Assembly (NCBI RefSeq): GCF_902832885.1 | Contig: NZ_CADFDK010000002.1 | Span: 1-64,000 of the forward strand | Direction: 5' to 3' | Origin: Burkholderia seminalis DSM 23518 | GTDB taxonomy: Bacteria > Pseudomonadota > Gammaproteobacteria > Burkholderiales > Burkholderiaceae | DNA: 64,000 nucleotides | Shown here: in pieces, positions 25,466 through 34,733 of the stretch | Layout of the letters: every line of letters begins with the position of its first letter | How positions within the stretch are numbered: position 1 is the stretch's first letter | Translations under genes and position numbers: made by a program | Notes under the pieces: model-generated | Told to the model about the DNA's origin: nothing | Databases searched by the model: none | What the model saw: only the letters and a program-made list of their open reading frames with translations

Positions 25466-26029
25466 ATGACCGAAAAAACGATTCGGGGCATGGCCTACGT
25501 GCTCGGCGACAACATCGATACCGACCAGATCCTGACGGCCGAGTATCTGAAGATCAATCCGTCGAGCGCGGAAGGGTACGCTCAACTCGCGTCGCTCGCG
25601 ATGTGCGGGCTGCCGGAAGGTTCGATCCCGTTCATCGATCCGGCGCTTGGCAAGTCGCCGTACAGCATCGTCGTCGCCGGGCAGAACTTCGGCTGCGGCT
25701 CGTCGCGCGAGCATGCGGTGGTCACGCTCGGCGCGGCCGGTGTCAGGGCCGTGATCGCGCAGTCGTACGCACGGATCTTCTTCCGCAATTGCGTATCGAC
25801 GGGGCAATTGCTGCCGGTCGCGTCGAAAGAACGGTTGTGCGAGCGGATCAGGACCGGCGACATCATCGAGATTTCGGTCGACGATCAGGTCGTCCGGATC
25901 GACGACGGCCAGCCGGGTGCGCCGATCGAGCCGGTCGGCGAGCTCGCCAACATCGTCGATGCGGGCGGATTGTTCGCCTACGCGCGCCTGGTGGGCAAGA
26001 TTCCGGCGCGCGTGCCGGAAACCGCCTGA
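25466..26029 (+). CDS. 3-isopropylmalate dehydratase small subunit (LeuD-like)
   Basis: A 187-residue swivel-domain subunit. DNIDTDQILTAEYLK and GQNFGCGSSREHAVVTL are the family signatures that close over the active site of the large subunit. It lies 10 bp behind the LeuC-type gene, so the two make one heteromeric isomerase. A clear intrinsic terminator follows at 26064. Confidence 0.92.
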   Translation: MTEKTIRGMAYVLGDNIDTDQILTAEYLKINPSSAEGYAQLASLAMCGLPEGSIPFIDPALGKSPYSIVVAGQNFGCGSSREHAVVTLGAAGVRAVIAQSYARIFFRNCVSTGQLLPVASKERLCERIRTGDIIEISVDDQVVRIDDGQPGAPIEPVGELANIVDAGGLFAYARLVGKIPARVPETA

Positions 26030-26063
26030 TCCATCCGTCCGGGCCGTCGGCCCGGCGGATCGC

Positions 26064-26104
26064 CGGCCGTCTGTCGATGCATCCGCACGACAGACGGCCG
26101 TTTT
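26064..26104 (+). terminator. Rho-independent terminator after LeuD-like gene
   Basis: A perfect 13-bp stem (CGGCCGTCTGTCG with CGACAGACGGCCG, loop of 11) followed directly by TTTT. It ends the LeuC/LeuD transcript; the convergent TolC-type gene lies beyond. Confidence 0.85.
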
Positions 26105-26197
26105 CGTTTGACGGGTCGGGTTTCGGTTGGTACGCGTTCGCTCGAACCGGCGTGACGCGTCGGGCGGGGGCGTCACCCGGCCGCGCCGCCGACGGGT

Positions 26198-27586
26198 TCA
26201 ACGGACGGACGTCGCGGACGGCAACGACGTCGTGAGCAGCGCGTTGACGTTCGCGAGTTCGGCGTCGGTCAACTGTCCGGCGGCACGGGAGAGTTCGAGC
26301 CAGTGCAGCATGTAGTCGTAGCGGGCGCGGCTGAATGCGGTGCGCGACCGATACTGCTTGTCCTCGGCGATGAGCACGTCGGTGCTGGTGCGATCGCCGA
26401 TCTCGTAGGCAGTCTTCGCGGATCGGGTCGAGGTCCGGGTCGAGACGACCGCCGAGCGCAGCGCCGCGATCATGTCTCTCCCGTTGAGCAACGACAGATA
26501 CGTCTGCCGTGCATCGAGGACCGCGTTTTCGCGTGCATCGAGCAACGCGTTGCCGGCGCGGCTTTCGAGCGCGAGCGTTTCGCGTTTGCGACTCTGCACG
26601 TAGCCGCCGGTGAAGATCGGGATCGTGATCTGCACGCCGATCACCGATGAGTTGCCGGCGCCGCCCGCGACACCGATGCCGTTCTGGCTGGGCAGCGTCG
26701 CCGAGTACATGTATCGCGAGTTGCCCTGGCTGCTGTGGTTGAAGGTGGCGATCAGATCGACTGTCGGCAGGTCGGCGGACTGCGCGCGGCGGGTTTCGCG
26801 GCTGGCCATCTCGCTGTCGATCTCGCAAGTCGCGACGTCGAGGTTGCGTTGCCGCGCAAGCGTGGTCCACTGGTCGAGATCGGCCGCGGCGAGCGGCGAT
26901 ACCGACGCATCGTCGGGCAATGCGGCCAGCGAACCGACCGGATGGCCGACCAGCTTGTTCAGGCGTTCGGTGCGGATCTGATAGTCGTTCAGCGCGCCGG
27001 CTCGCTCGGCCCGCGCGAGGTCAAGCGCGGCACGCGCCTGATCGAGATCCACGACGGTCTGCGTGCCTGCGTCGAAGGCGGCCTGGGCGATCTTGAGCTG
27101 CTCATCGAGTGCCGCCTCGTGCGCGCGCGAAAACGCGAGCTGATCCTGCGCTTGCAGCACGTCGAAGTACGCGCGCGCGACGTCGATCATCAGGGCTTGC
27201 CTGGCCTTCTCGAACACGATCTCGCTGCGCGCGACCTTCAGCTTGCCGATCTCGTAACCCTGCCAGTCGCCCCAGTGGAACACCGGTACGACGAGTGACG
27301 CGCCATAGCCATTGGTCGTGTATTCCTGGCGAGGCAGGTCGGACACGCTCGCCCAGGTCGATCCGACGCCGAGCGCCGCCTGCAGGCGCGGCAACAGCGC
27401 CGCGCGTGCCTGCGGCAACGCCTCGACGCCCGCCGCTCGCTGAGCGCGCGCGGCGGCGTAACCAGGATCGCTCGCCTGCGCGTCCTGCCACGCGCTCATC
27501 AGGTCGGTCGCATACGCGGCTTGCGCGCACGCGCCCAGCACGAGCAGCGCGCAGGCTTTCAGGGATGTCGAGAGTCGTCCGGTCAT
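26198..27586 (-). CDS. TolC-family outer-membrane efflux protein
   Basis: A 462-residue outer-membrane channel subunit. The N-terminal signal peptide ends near AAYAT. The body has two repeats of long amphipathic helices with beta strands, typical of OEP proteins: LMSAWQDAQASDPGYAAARA opens the first, and AYEIGDRTSTDVLIAEDKQY the second. TolC-type proteins form trimers across the outer membrane. It lies back to back with PEBP and HlyD genes, so it likely pairs with the HlyD-type adaptor at 28411 for export of the cluster product. Confidence 0.92.
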   Translation of the reverse strand: MTGRLSTSLKACALLVLGACAQAAYATDLMSAWQDAQASDPGYAAARAQRAAGVEALPQARAALLPRLQAALGVGSTWASVSDLPRQEYTTNGYGASLVVPVFHWGDWQGYEIGKLKVARSEIVFEKARQALMIDVARAYFDVLQAQDQLAFSRAHEAALDEQLKIAQAAFDAGTQTVVDLDQARAALDLARAERAGALNDYQIRTERLNKLVGHPVGSLAALPDDASVSPLAAADLDQWTTLARQRNLDVATCEIDSEMASRETRRAQSADLPTVDLIATFNHSSQGNSRYMYSATLPSQNGIGVAGGAGNSSVIGVQITIPIFTGGYVQSRKRETLALESRAGNALLDARENAVLDARQTYLSLLNGRDMIAALRSAVVSTRTSTRSAKTAYEIGDRTSTDVLIAEDKQYRSRTAFSRARYDYMLHWLELSRAAGQLTDAELANVNALLTTSLPSATSVR

Positions 27587-27863
27587 GCGATGAGGCCTCC
27601 TGAGCGTCGACCGTTCGAGGGCCGTTTGCTCCGGACTCTAACGCAGAACGGACAGCCTGCAGCGCCTGCCGAGCGTTGACTCCCTGGCGAAATGATTGTC
27701 CTCTGGGAGAAACAATCGACGTACTGTCGATCCAATTGTTCGAAGGAAAACGGGTGCGTGCTATCTTGGCCCTGCATCGAAAGCCGGGCCCGTCGCGTCG
27801 CGTTGGCCTGATGCCGCCGGCGGAATCCGAATCCGTACGCAACCGTTAGAACAGGACAGAAAA

Positions 27864-28358
27864 ATGACAACGTTCAGCCTTACTTCGCCGGAATTCGCCG
27901 AGCAGGGCAAGCTCGCCAAGGCACACGAGTACAACGATTTCGGCGGTGACGGCGACAACCGATCGCCGGCCTTGCGCTGGATTGGCGTGCCCGCCGGCAC
28001 GCGGAGTCTCGCGATCACGCTGTACGATCCGGACGCGCCGACGGGCAGCGGGTTCTGGCATTGGGTTGCGTTCGACATTCCTCCGGACACCGAAGGATTG
28101 TCCGCCAACAGCGGCGCGAAGGATGGCCGCCTGCTGCCGGCCGGCGCGATCCAGAGCACGAACGACTACGGCGTTCAAGGCTTCGGCGGCGCATGCCCGC
28201 CGCCGGGCGCGGAACCGCATCGATACGTGTTCACCCTGCACGCGTTGTCCGTCGAAAAGCTGGGTATCGACGGGACCACGCCGAACGCGGTCGCCCGGTT
28301 CCTGATTCACGCGAACACGATCGACAGCGCGTCGACGACCGCCTACTACGGACGTTGA
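27864..28358 (+). CDS. YbhB/YbcL-type PEBP (Raf-kinase-inhibitor-like) protein
   Basis: A 164-residue phosphatidylethanolamine-binding-protein fold. Landmarks are SPALRWIGVPAGTRSLAITLYDPDAP, FWHWVAFDIP and YGVQGFGGACPPPGAEPHRYVFTLHAL. There is no signal peptide. Bacterial members are often found beside biosynthetic or transport genes, but their role is unclear. It is divergent from the TolC-type gene and 52 bp upstream of the HlyD-type gene. Confidence 0.92.
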   Translation: MTTFSLTSPEFAEQGKLAKAHEYNDFGGDGDNRSPALRWIGVPAGTRSLAITLYDPDAPTGSGFWHWVAFDIPPDTEGLSANSGAKDGRLLPAGAIQSTNDYGVQGFGGACPPPGAEPHRYVFTLHALSVEKLGIDGTTPNAVARFLIHANTIDSASTTAYYGR

Positions 28359-28410
28359 GCGCCCGGGCCTCGATCGCACGGAATCCAACCAGAGAAAAAG
28401 GGGAAGCACG

Positions 28411-29649
28411 ATGCGTCGCGAATCGTGGGTAGCGCTCCACGTCGATTCGGCCCGGGCGGCGTGGAAGCGTGCGTTGCCCGTGGTCGCCATCATCGTCGCG
28501 ATCCTGGCGGTAGGCTGGTGGTGGCTGAAGCGGCCAGCCAGCAAGCAGGCGTTCATCAATGCCACCGTCATCGTCGTGCGCGCACCGATTGCGGGGACGT
28601 TGTCGTTCGTCCCCGGTGTCGAGGTCGGCAATTTGGCGAAAGCGTCGCAGCCGGTCGCGACGATTGCCGGCGACCTGTCGAACCCGCGTGCATCGGAGTT
28701 GCGGGTACTCGAGCAACAACTGAAGGTGCAGAGCAGCGATCTCGCGCAACGCGAGCGCAGCCTCGCCTTGCGGATCGCGGATCGGCAACAGCAGCAGGAT
28801 CAGTACCGCAGCGAAAGCCGCAGTCAGCAGACGCTGCAGGCACGCTACGCGGGCGCGCAGATCGCGCAGGCGCATGCGGAGCTTTCTCGCCTCGATGCAA
28901 TGTCGGCGTTGTCGGAAGCCGACATGCGCCGCGCCACCGCGTTGTTCGAGAAAGGCTACCTGAGTCGCGCCGGATACGACCGCAGCATCGCGAATGCGCG
29001 GGTGAGCGTCGCGCAGGTGCAGGCGCAGCGCGCACAGGTCAGCCAGAGCGAGGCCACGTACGCCGCGGCACGCGTCGGCCTGCAACTCGACGGACCGCGC
29101 GCGCTGAGCGAGCCCGAACAGCGCAACCGGCAACTGGAACTGGAACTCGTCGATCTGCGTCAGCAGTTGCAGGAAACGAAGGCACTCGGCGCGTCGACGA
29201 ACGAGGAGCTGGCCCGCGTCAGCGCCGAATACGCGCGTCAGCGCATGGCAACGCTCGTCGCGGACCGGCCGAGCGTCGTCTGGTCGCTCGATGCGCAGAG
29301 CGGCGAAGCGCTGACCGCGGGGGCGCCGATCATGCAACTGATCGACTGCAACGACGTGTGGGTCGATGCGTTTTTCGACGAATCGGACGTGCGCGACCTG
29401 AAGGTCGGCGCGCCGGTCAAGGTGTCGCTGTCGCACGATGCGCGACATTGGACGGGGGTGATCGAGACGGTCCGGTCAGGCTCCGGCCGCGTGACGGTTG
29501 GCCAGTACGTCGCGGCACCGCCGCCCGAAATCGCTCGCCGGCAACTGCCGGTCAAGGTGGTCACGGTGCGTGTGCGGGTCGACTGGAAGCGGGCGTTGCA
29601 GCCGAGCCAGTACTGCCTGGCCGGCCGCAGCGTCGAGGTGAGCATCTGA
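28411..29649 (+). CDS. HlyD-family membrane fusion (efflux adaptor) protein
   Basis: A 412-residue periplasmic adaptor. One N-terminal membrane anchor (ALPVVAIIVAILAVGWWWL) is followed by the lipoyl half-motif APIAGTLSFVPGVEVGNLAKASQP. A long coiled coil at about residues 100-260 is rich in Gln/Glu/Arg. The closing barrel includes IDCNDVWVDAFFDESDVRDLKVGAPV. It is of EmrA type, yet no EmrB-type 14-helix carrier is adjacent; the MFS gene at 30325 may be the inner-membrane partner. Good AAGGGG site before the ATG. Confidence 0.9.
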   Translation: MRRESWVALHVDSARAAWKRALPVVAIIVAILAVGWWWLKRPASKQAFINATVIVVRAPIAGTLSFVPGVEVGNLAKASQPVATIAGDLSNPRASELRVLEQQLKVQSSDLAQRERSLALRIADRQQQQDQYRSESRSQQTLQARYAGAQIAQAHAELSRLDAMSALSEADMRRATALFEKGYLSRAGYDRSIANARVSVAQVQAQRAQVSQSEATYAAARVGLQLDGPRALSEPEQRNRQLELELVDLRQQLQETKALGASTNEELARVSAEYARQRMATLVADRPSVVWSLDAQSGEALTAGAPIMQLIDCNDVWVDAFFDESDVRDLKVGAPVKVSLSHDARHWTGVIETVRSGSGRVTVGQYVAAPPPEIARRQLPVKVVTVRVRVDWKRALQPSQYCLAGRSVEVSI

Positions 29650-29715
29650 CGCGCATGGCGCGGCGACGGCGAGTCGCCGCGCTGCCCACGACTTCAACCA
29701 GAGGAGACTGGATTC

Positions 29716-30309
29716 ATGTTACCCAACGCGCATGCCGCGCAGGTCTTGAAAAACGGTGGCGTATTGATGGTGCCCACCGACACGAACTATGCGTTCGCGG
29801 CGGATCCGTGGAACGAGCGCGCCTGCGCGCGTCTGTACGAGATCAAGAAGCGCGACGTCAAGAAGCCGCTGACGCTTTTCGTGTCCGACCCGCAGGAGCT
29901 GTGGGCATATGCGAGTCTCGAAGCGGAGCAGGCCGATACGGTGCGCACGCTGATGGAACGGTTCTGGCCGGGGCCGCTGAATTTCGTGTTGCCGAAGTCG
30001 GCACGCGCGCCGGATCACCGCTACCTGAAGGAGGATTCCATCTCGGTCGTCTGCAACCGGAATCCGGTGCTGAATGAACTGATCGGAACGTTCGGACGGC
30101 CGCTCGCGATGACCTCCGCGAATCTCTCGGGCGTCGAGCACGATTGCCTGATCGACTACGATCTCGCCACGCGGACCTTTCCCGATGCGGTCGACTTCAT
30201 TGTCCCGCCGGCGCCCGGCAAGCCGACGACGACGAAATCGAGCACGATCGTATCGCTGCTCGACGGTACGCTGAAAGTCCTGCGCCAGGGCGACATCGTG
30301 ATCGCCTAG
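29716..30309 (+). CDS. TsaC/YrdC/Sua5-like L-threonylcarbamoyladenylate synthase-type protein
   Basis: A 197-residue protein of the YrdC domain. The nucleotide/threonine pocket motifs are seen: VLMVPTDTNYAFAAD, KKRDVKKPLTLFV (KR...KP) and the TSANLSG block. Family members condense threonine, bicarbonate and ATP to threonylcarbamoyl-AMP for t6A in tRNA. This copy is of the YciO/YrdC stand-alone length, and it sits in a cluster that ends with a threonyl-tRNA synthetase and a Thr-codon leader, so a dedicated role with threonine or a threonine analogue is plausible. GAGGAG precedes the ATG. Confidence 0.88.
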   Translation: MLPNAHAAQVLKNGGVLMVPTDTNYAFAADPWNERACARLYEIKKRDVKKPLTLFVSDPQELWAYASLEAEQADTVRTLMERFWPGPLNFVLPKSARAPDHRYLKEDSISVVCNRNPVLNELIGTFGRPLAMTSANLSGVEHDCLIDYDLATRTFPDAVDFIVPPAPGKPTTTKSSTIVSLLDGTLKVLRQGDIVIA

Positions 30310-30324
30310 CGATTGCGCGCGACG

Positions 30325-31557
30325 ATGAGCGATCCGGTCCCGACTCCGCCGCCCGGCCTCCGCGACATCCGGTTGTTCGTGCTGTACCGGGTCGTCTCGC
30401 GGTTGTACTTCCATTTGCCGGTGCTGTTCCTCCACCTTTACCTGGTGGAGCTCGGGTTGTATCGCGTGATTGCACTGCTGGCCATTTACGGGCTGGTGAC
30501 GACCGTCACGTCGGGGCTCGGCGGAAAGCTGCTCGGCGTGATGTCGGAAAAAAAAGTCGTGGCGGCCGGCGAAACCATGAAGGCAGGCGGAATCGTGCTG
30601 TTGCTCGCCGGCACGCGGCTCGCGGATGTCGACATGAACCTGCTGGTGCTGGCGCAGATCGTCGGCGGCACCGGATTCAGCGTCGCGTTGTCGACGGATT
30701 CAAGCCTGCTGCGCACGCTGGCGGGCGCGGCCGGCGACGCGACGCTGTTCATGCGCACGCAGACGCGCTCGCAAAGCCAGATGTTCATCGCGACGCTGGT
30801 GGCCGGATCGACCGGCAGCATCCTGTTCGACTATCAGCCGTTCTGGCCGTTCTATGCGTCACTCGCGGCAAGCATCGCGTCGACGCTGCTGGTGCTGATG
30901 ATTCGCGAGCCGCGGGCCGAGCCGCGGCCGGCAACGGAAGCGGCGACCGAGGCGGCCGTGCTCGACCCGAGACAGCGTTTCTGGATGGGCTTTTACTCGT
31001 TGTCGCGCGCGTTCACCCTCGCTCCGTTCGTCGGTTTCCTGCCGTTCTATTTCATCATGGTCGATGTCGATCCGCTTCTGTTCGGCGCCGTGCTCGGCCT
31101 GTTTACGCTGTCTGCGTTCGCGACTTCGCTGGCCGTGAACGGATTCATTGCACGCTTCGGCGTGAAAGCGCTGATGATCGCGACGCTCGCCTGCATGTTC
31201 AGCTCCATGCTCGTGCTCGGGTGCAGCGACGTGCTGGCCTACCACGGCATCGACTATTTCGTGTCGGGGCTGGTCGGCATCAGCCTGCTCGGTCTCGGCT
31301 CGGGCGGCGTGCGGCCGGCGACGATGGCGAATCTCGACCTGTCGGCGCTCGACCCGCTTGCGCGGGTCGCGATGTTTGCGCGCATGGAACGCAACTTCGG
31401 GGTGGCCAACGGGATATTGCTCGCGATCGGTGCCTATCTGCTCGCCGATGCCGGCTTTCAGGCACTGATGCTGTGGTTGAGCGGCCTGTACCTGCTTGCG
31501 CTGGGTGCGCTGTTTCATGCGAACCGGGCGGTCGACACCGGCGAGGCCACACCGTGA
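30325..31557 (+). CDS. MFS transporter, probable exporter
   Basis: A 410-residue integral membrane protein with about 12 helices (LFVLYRVVSRLYFHLPVLFLHLYLVEL, ALLAIYGLVTTVTSGLGGKLLGV) and a central charged loop rich in Glu/Ala/Thr near residue 200 (PRAEPRPATEAATEAAVLDP). It lacks the ACS signature of the carrier at 18916 and looks like a drug- or product-efflux member. It follows the YrdC-like gene by 15 bp and overlaps the next gene in GTGA form if that gene starts at 31554. The start is the ATG at 30325; an upstream TTG is less likely. Confidence 0.85.
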   Translation: MSDPVPTPPPGLRDIRLFVLYRVVSRLYFHLPVLFLHLYLVELGLYRVIALLAIYGLVTTVTSGLGGKLLGVMSEKKVVAAGETMKAGGIVLLLAGTRLADVDMNLLVLAQIVGGTGFSVALSTDSSLLRTLAGAAGDATLFMRTQTRSQSQMFIATLVAGSTGSILFDYQPFWPFYASLAASIASTLLVLMIREPRAEPRPATEAATEAAVLDPRQRFWMGFYSLSRAFTLAPFVGFLPFYFIMVDVDPLLFGAVLGLFTLSAFATSLAVNGFIARFGVKALMIATLACMFSSMLVLGCSDVLAYHGIDYFVSGLVGISLLGLGSGGVRPATMANLDLSALDPLARVAMFARMERNFGVANGILLAIGAYLLADAGFQALMLWLSGLYLLALGALFHANRAVDTGEATP

Positions 31558-31607
31558 GTCATGCGCGCGTGCCCGTCAGGGGCGATATCGACCGGCGGGC
31601 GCACCGC

Positions 31608-32705
31608 ATGCGAACGGCGCTCGCCGCGTGCATGCGGTGGCTTGGTGCGATGTCGATCGCGGCGACCGGCTGTCTGACGCTGACGGGCTGTGCCGACACG
31701 CCGGCCGATTCCACGGCGACGTATCGCAGCGATGCGCGCACGCTGGAGGTCGCGTCGATCGGCAGTTTCCATATCGGCGGACATGCGGCAGTGCTGTCCG
31801 GCCTGCCGTCGCGCAGCATCGTATTCTCGCCCGGGGCGCCGCCGACCGTCGTCGACCCGAACGGCACGTTCGAAGTCGGCCAGATGTATGTGCAGTACGT
31901 GAAGCTCGCCCATCCGCGCAAGGCGTTGCCCGTGTTGTTGTGGCACGGCGGCGGCCTGACCGGCGTGAACTGGGAGACGACGCCGGACGGGCGCGACGGC
32001 TGGCAGATGGCCTTCCTGCGCGCGGGCTACGACGTGTATGTCAGCGATGCCGTGGAGCGCGGGCGGGCGTCGTGGGCGCGTTACCCGGATCTCTATCCGG
32101 ACGAGCCGTTCTTCCGGTCGAAGCGGGAAGCATGGCTGCTCTTCAGGATCGGGCCGTCCTATTCGGATACGCCGGCGTCGCGCGCGGCCTACCCGGAGTC
32201 GCAGTTTCCGGTCGACGCTTTCGATGCGTTCAGCAAGCAGTTCGTGCCGCGCTGGGCCACCAACGACGCATTGACCCAGGCCGCCTACGACGCGCTCGTG
32301 CAGCGCGTATGCCCGTGCGTCGTCATCGCGCACAGCCAGGCCGCGAATTTTGCGTTCGTGGCCGCATTGCACGCACCCGACAAGATCCGCGCCATCGTCG
32401 CGCTCGAGCCGACCGGTATGCCCGACACGAAACAGGCCGACCTGCACGCCATCGCCGCGATCCCACAATTGTTCGTATGGGGTGACAACCTGGACGGATC
32501 GGCGTTCTGGCGTGGTTTGACCCGCGTGTCGTTGCGCTACGAGCGGGCGCTGGCGGAGCAGGGCGGGCGATTGGAAACGCTGTCGCTGCCCGCGCACGGT
32601 ATCCATGGCAACTCCCACATGCTGATGCTGGACCGCAATTCCGACCGGATCGCCGCGATGGTGCAGGCATGGCTTGCCGTACGCCTGCCCCACGCCGACC
32701 CGTGA
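31608..32705 (+). CDS. Alpha/beta hydrolase, esterase-713-like, lipoprotein or exported
   Basis: A 365-residue hydrolase. Its N-terminus carries a hydrophobic signal and a lipobox (LTLTGC), pointing to export and possible lipid anchoring. The body resembles the Alcaligenes esterase 713 type: VLLWHGGGLTGVNWETTPDGR, SDAVERGRASWARYPDLYP and the nucleophile elbow VIAHSQAANFAF, then HGIHGNSHMLM with the catalytic His. The start may instead be the GTG at 31554, which overlaps the MFS stop. Its place in the run suggests hydrolysis of an ester or lactone outside the cytoplasm, perhaps activating or detoxifying the cluster product. Confidence 0.82.
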   Translation: MRTALAACMRWLGAMSIAATGCLTLTGCADTPADSTATYRSDARTLEVASIGSFHIGGHAAVLSGLPSRSIVFSPGAPPTVVDPNGTFEVGQMYVQYVKLAHPRKALPVLLWHGGGLTGVNWETTPDGRDGWQMAFLRAGYDVYVSDAVERGRASWARYPDLYPDEPFFRSKREAWLLFRIGPSYSDTPASRAAYPESQFPVDAFDAFSKQFVPRWATNDALTQAAYDALVQRVCPCVVIAHSQAANFAFVAALHAPDKIRAIVALEPTGMPDTKQADLHAIAAIPQLFVWGDNLDGSAFWRGLTRVSLRYERALAEQGGRLETLSLPAHGIHGNSHMLMLDRNSDRIAAMVQAWLAVRLPHADP

Positions 32706-32771
32706 GCGACCGCCGCCGACAGCGTGGACTGCCCGGCGCCACCGATGACCGAATGCAACCGAGGAGCACTT

Positions 32772-34733
32772 ATGGAAGATACGTTTCGACTGACGGGGAA
32801 GGTGTTGTACCTGACTCGCGATCCGGACACGATCGATGCGCAGTTCGCGGGGCGCGCGCTGACGCGGCAGGAGGCCGGTGCGTTGCGCGATGACGTGTCG
32901 ACCGACGAGATCACGCCGGTCACCGTCATGCTGACCTACGACGAGCGGCTCGGCGAGTTTCCGTACGTCGGCTTCAAGGCGGGCGGCCGCTTACCGATCG
33001 GGAATCACGCGGTGCGTGACGGCGGCTTCCAGGTGACCGTGGCCGGCAAGCGATACGGCAAGGGCTCGTCGCGCGAATCGGCACCGCTGGCCGAACTGTC
33101 GGCCGGCATCCGCCTGATCGTCGCGGAAAGCTTCGAGCGGATCTACCAGCAGAACTGCGACAACATCGGCATCCTCACCACGACCGATTTCTCCGTGCTG
33201 GACCGCCTGCTCGCGGGTGAAGCGATCCCGATCGACGTGTTCCTGCAGGGCCGGGATGCGCTCACGCAACGGATTATCCGCAGCGGCGGGCTGCTCGCCT
33301 ACAGCAAGACCGTCCGATGGCCGAACGCGGACGAGCGCACCGTGCCGGCCGACGGGGGCGCGGGCGCGGCGCACGGGCCGCGTACGCTCGTCGAGAAGAT
33401 TCTCGCACGCCACCTTCATCCGGAAATGCAGGGGGCATCGCGAGGAGACGGCGTTTTCGTCGCCGCGGACTGGCGCTTCAGCCACGACTACTTCACCGGC
33501 ATGTGTGCGTATCTGATGCACCGAGCGTTCGGCAAACCGGCGGAGCTGCACGATCCGGACCGCATCATCGCGTTCCACGATCATCTCGCACTTGCGCGGC
33601 AGAGCATTCCGCACGTGAGAGACGGGCTGCTGCCCGGGATCGCGAATCTCGTCGCCGGGCACAGCGAATTCGCACGCGATTACCCGGTGCGCGCACACGG
33701 TGCGTTGCCGGACGCGCCCGGCTCGGAAGGCATTTGCCATTCGATGATGGCGGAGCAGTACGCGTTGCCGGGGCAGATCGTCGCGGGCACCGATTCGCAT
33801 ACGCCGCACGCCGGTGCGTTGGGTAGCCTGGCATTCGGCGCCGGCGCCACCGAGATCGCCAACAGTTGGGTCACGGGTTATGTTCGCTGCCGGATTCCGG
33901 AAACGTTGCGGATCGAGGTTGACGGCGCGCTGCGTCCCGGCGTGACGGCGAAAGACATCGTGCTCTATCTGCTGCAGATGGACGAGATCCGCTCCGGCGG
34001 CGCGATTGGCCTGGTATTTGAATACGGCGGTTCAGCCGTGCGCGCGTTGCCGGTCGACGAGCGCGCGACGCTGACGAACATGGTCGCCGAACTGGGCGGG
34101 TTCACGGGGATCGTCGAACCCGATGCACGGACCGTTGCGTTCCTGAAAGAACGTCGCGGCGTGGACTTCGTGCTCGAGCCGTGGATGAGAAGCGACCCCG
34201 ATGCCGTCTACCGCGACGTGATCCACATCGATGCGCGCGAGATCGAGCCGATGCTGGCGCGACCGGGCGACCCGAGCAACGGTGTCGCGGTGAGCGGGCT
34301 GGCCGATAACGTCGCGATCGACGTGGCTTACGGCGGATCGTGCACGGCCGGCAAGCAGGCGGACTTCGACTTTTATCACGAAGTGCTGCGGTGGGGCGTC
34401 GATCGCGGCATGCGCGTGGCACCGACGACACGCTTGTTCCTGCAGTTCGGCACGATGCACGTGCGCGAATACTGCGCGGAACGCGGCTATCTTCCCACGT
34501 TCGAGCAGGCCGGCGTGACGCTCGTGATGCCGGGCTGCGGTGCGTGCGCGAACTGCGGGCCGGGTCAATCGGCCACCAAGGACGATGTGACGATCAGTGC
34601 GATCAACCGCAATTTTCCGGGGCGCTCCGGCCCCGGGGACGTATGGCTGGCCAGTCCGTACACGGTTGCCGCGAGCGCGCTGGCCGGCCGTATCGTGACG
34701 TTCGAAGCGCTGCGCGCGCTGCACGCCGCGTGA
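32772..34733 (+). CDS. Single-chain aconitase-family enzyme with N-terminal swivel domain
   Basis: A 653-residue hydro-lyase in which the LeuD-type swivel domain comes first (DDVSTDEITPVTVM, KRYGKGSSRESAPLAE, QNCDNIGIL within residues 35-160) and the LeuC-type catalytic part second (AGTDSHTPHAGALGSLAFG, GSCTAGK, and MPGCGACANCGPG for the cluster cysteines). Ordinary AcnA has the swivel at the C-terminus. Swivel-first order recalls AcnB, but the helical AcnB N-domain is missing. It is the second aconitase system in the cluster besides the LeuC/LeuD pair, so two isomerisation steps are likely. GAGGAG precedes the ATG. Confidence 0.87.
   Translation: MEDTFRLTGKVLYLTRDPDTIDAQFAGRALTRQEAGALRDDVSTDEITPVTVMLTYDERLGEFPYVGFKAGGRLPIGNHAVRDGGFQVTVAGKRYGKGSSRESAPLAELSAGIRLIVAESFERIYQQNCDNIGILTTTDFSVLDRLLAGEAIPIDVFLQGRDALTQRIIRSGGLLAYSKTVRWPNADERTVPADGGAGAAHGPRTLVEKILARHLHPEMQGASRGDGVFVAADWRFSHDYFTGMCAYLMHRAFGKPAELHDPDRIIAFHDHLALARQSIPHVRDGLLPGIANLVAGHSEFARDYPVRAHGALPDAPGSEGICHSMMAEQYALPGQIVAGTDSHTPHAGALGSLAFGAGATEIANSWVTGYVRCRIPETLRIEVDGALRPGVTAKDIVLYLLQMDEIRSGGAIGLVFEYGGSAVRALPVDERATLTNMVAELGGFTGIVEPDARTVAFLKERRGVDFVLEPWMRSDPDAVYRDVIHIDAREIEPMLARPGDPSNGVAVSGLADNVAIDVAYGGSCTAGKQADFDFYHEVLRWGVDRGMRVAPTTRLFLQFGTMHVREYCAERGYLPTFEQAGVTLVMPGCGACANCGPGQSATKDDVTISAINRNFPGRSGPGDVWLASPYTVAASALAGRIVTFEALRALHAA

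Noticed and set aside
24151-26029. Housekeeping leucine biosynthesis (leuC/leuD)
   Set aside because: No leuA or genuine leuB is near, the neighbouring IPMDH-like protein is degenerate and the genes lie with exporters and an oxygenase, so a leucine role is not assumed.
28425-30077. Open frame of 550 codons overlapping the HlyD and YrdC genes
   Set aside because: Shifted-frame shadow with Arg/Gly-rich translation crossing two well-supported genes.
32772-34733. Frameshifted fusion of separate LeuD and LeuC genes
   Set aside because: The frame is continuous, both halves are complete with conserved motifs, and the linker is in frame with normal composition, so it is a genuine single-chain enzyme.
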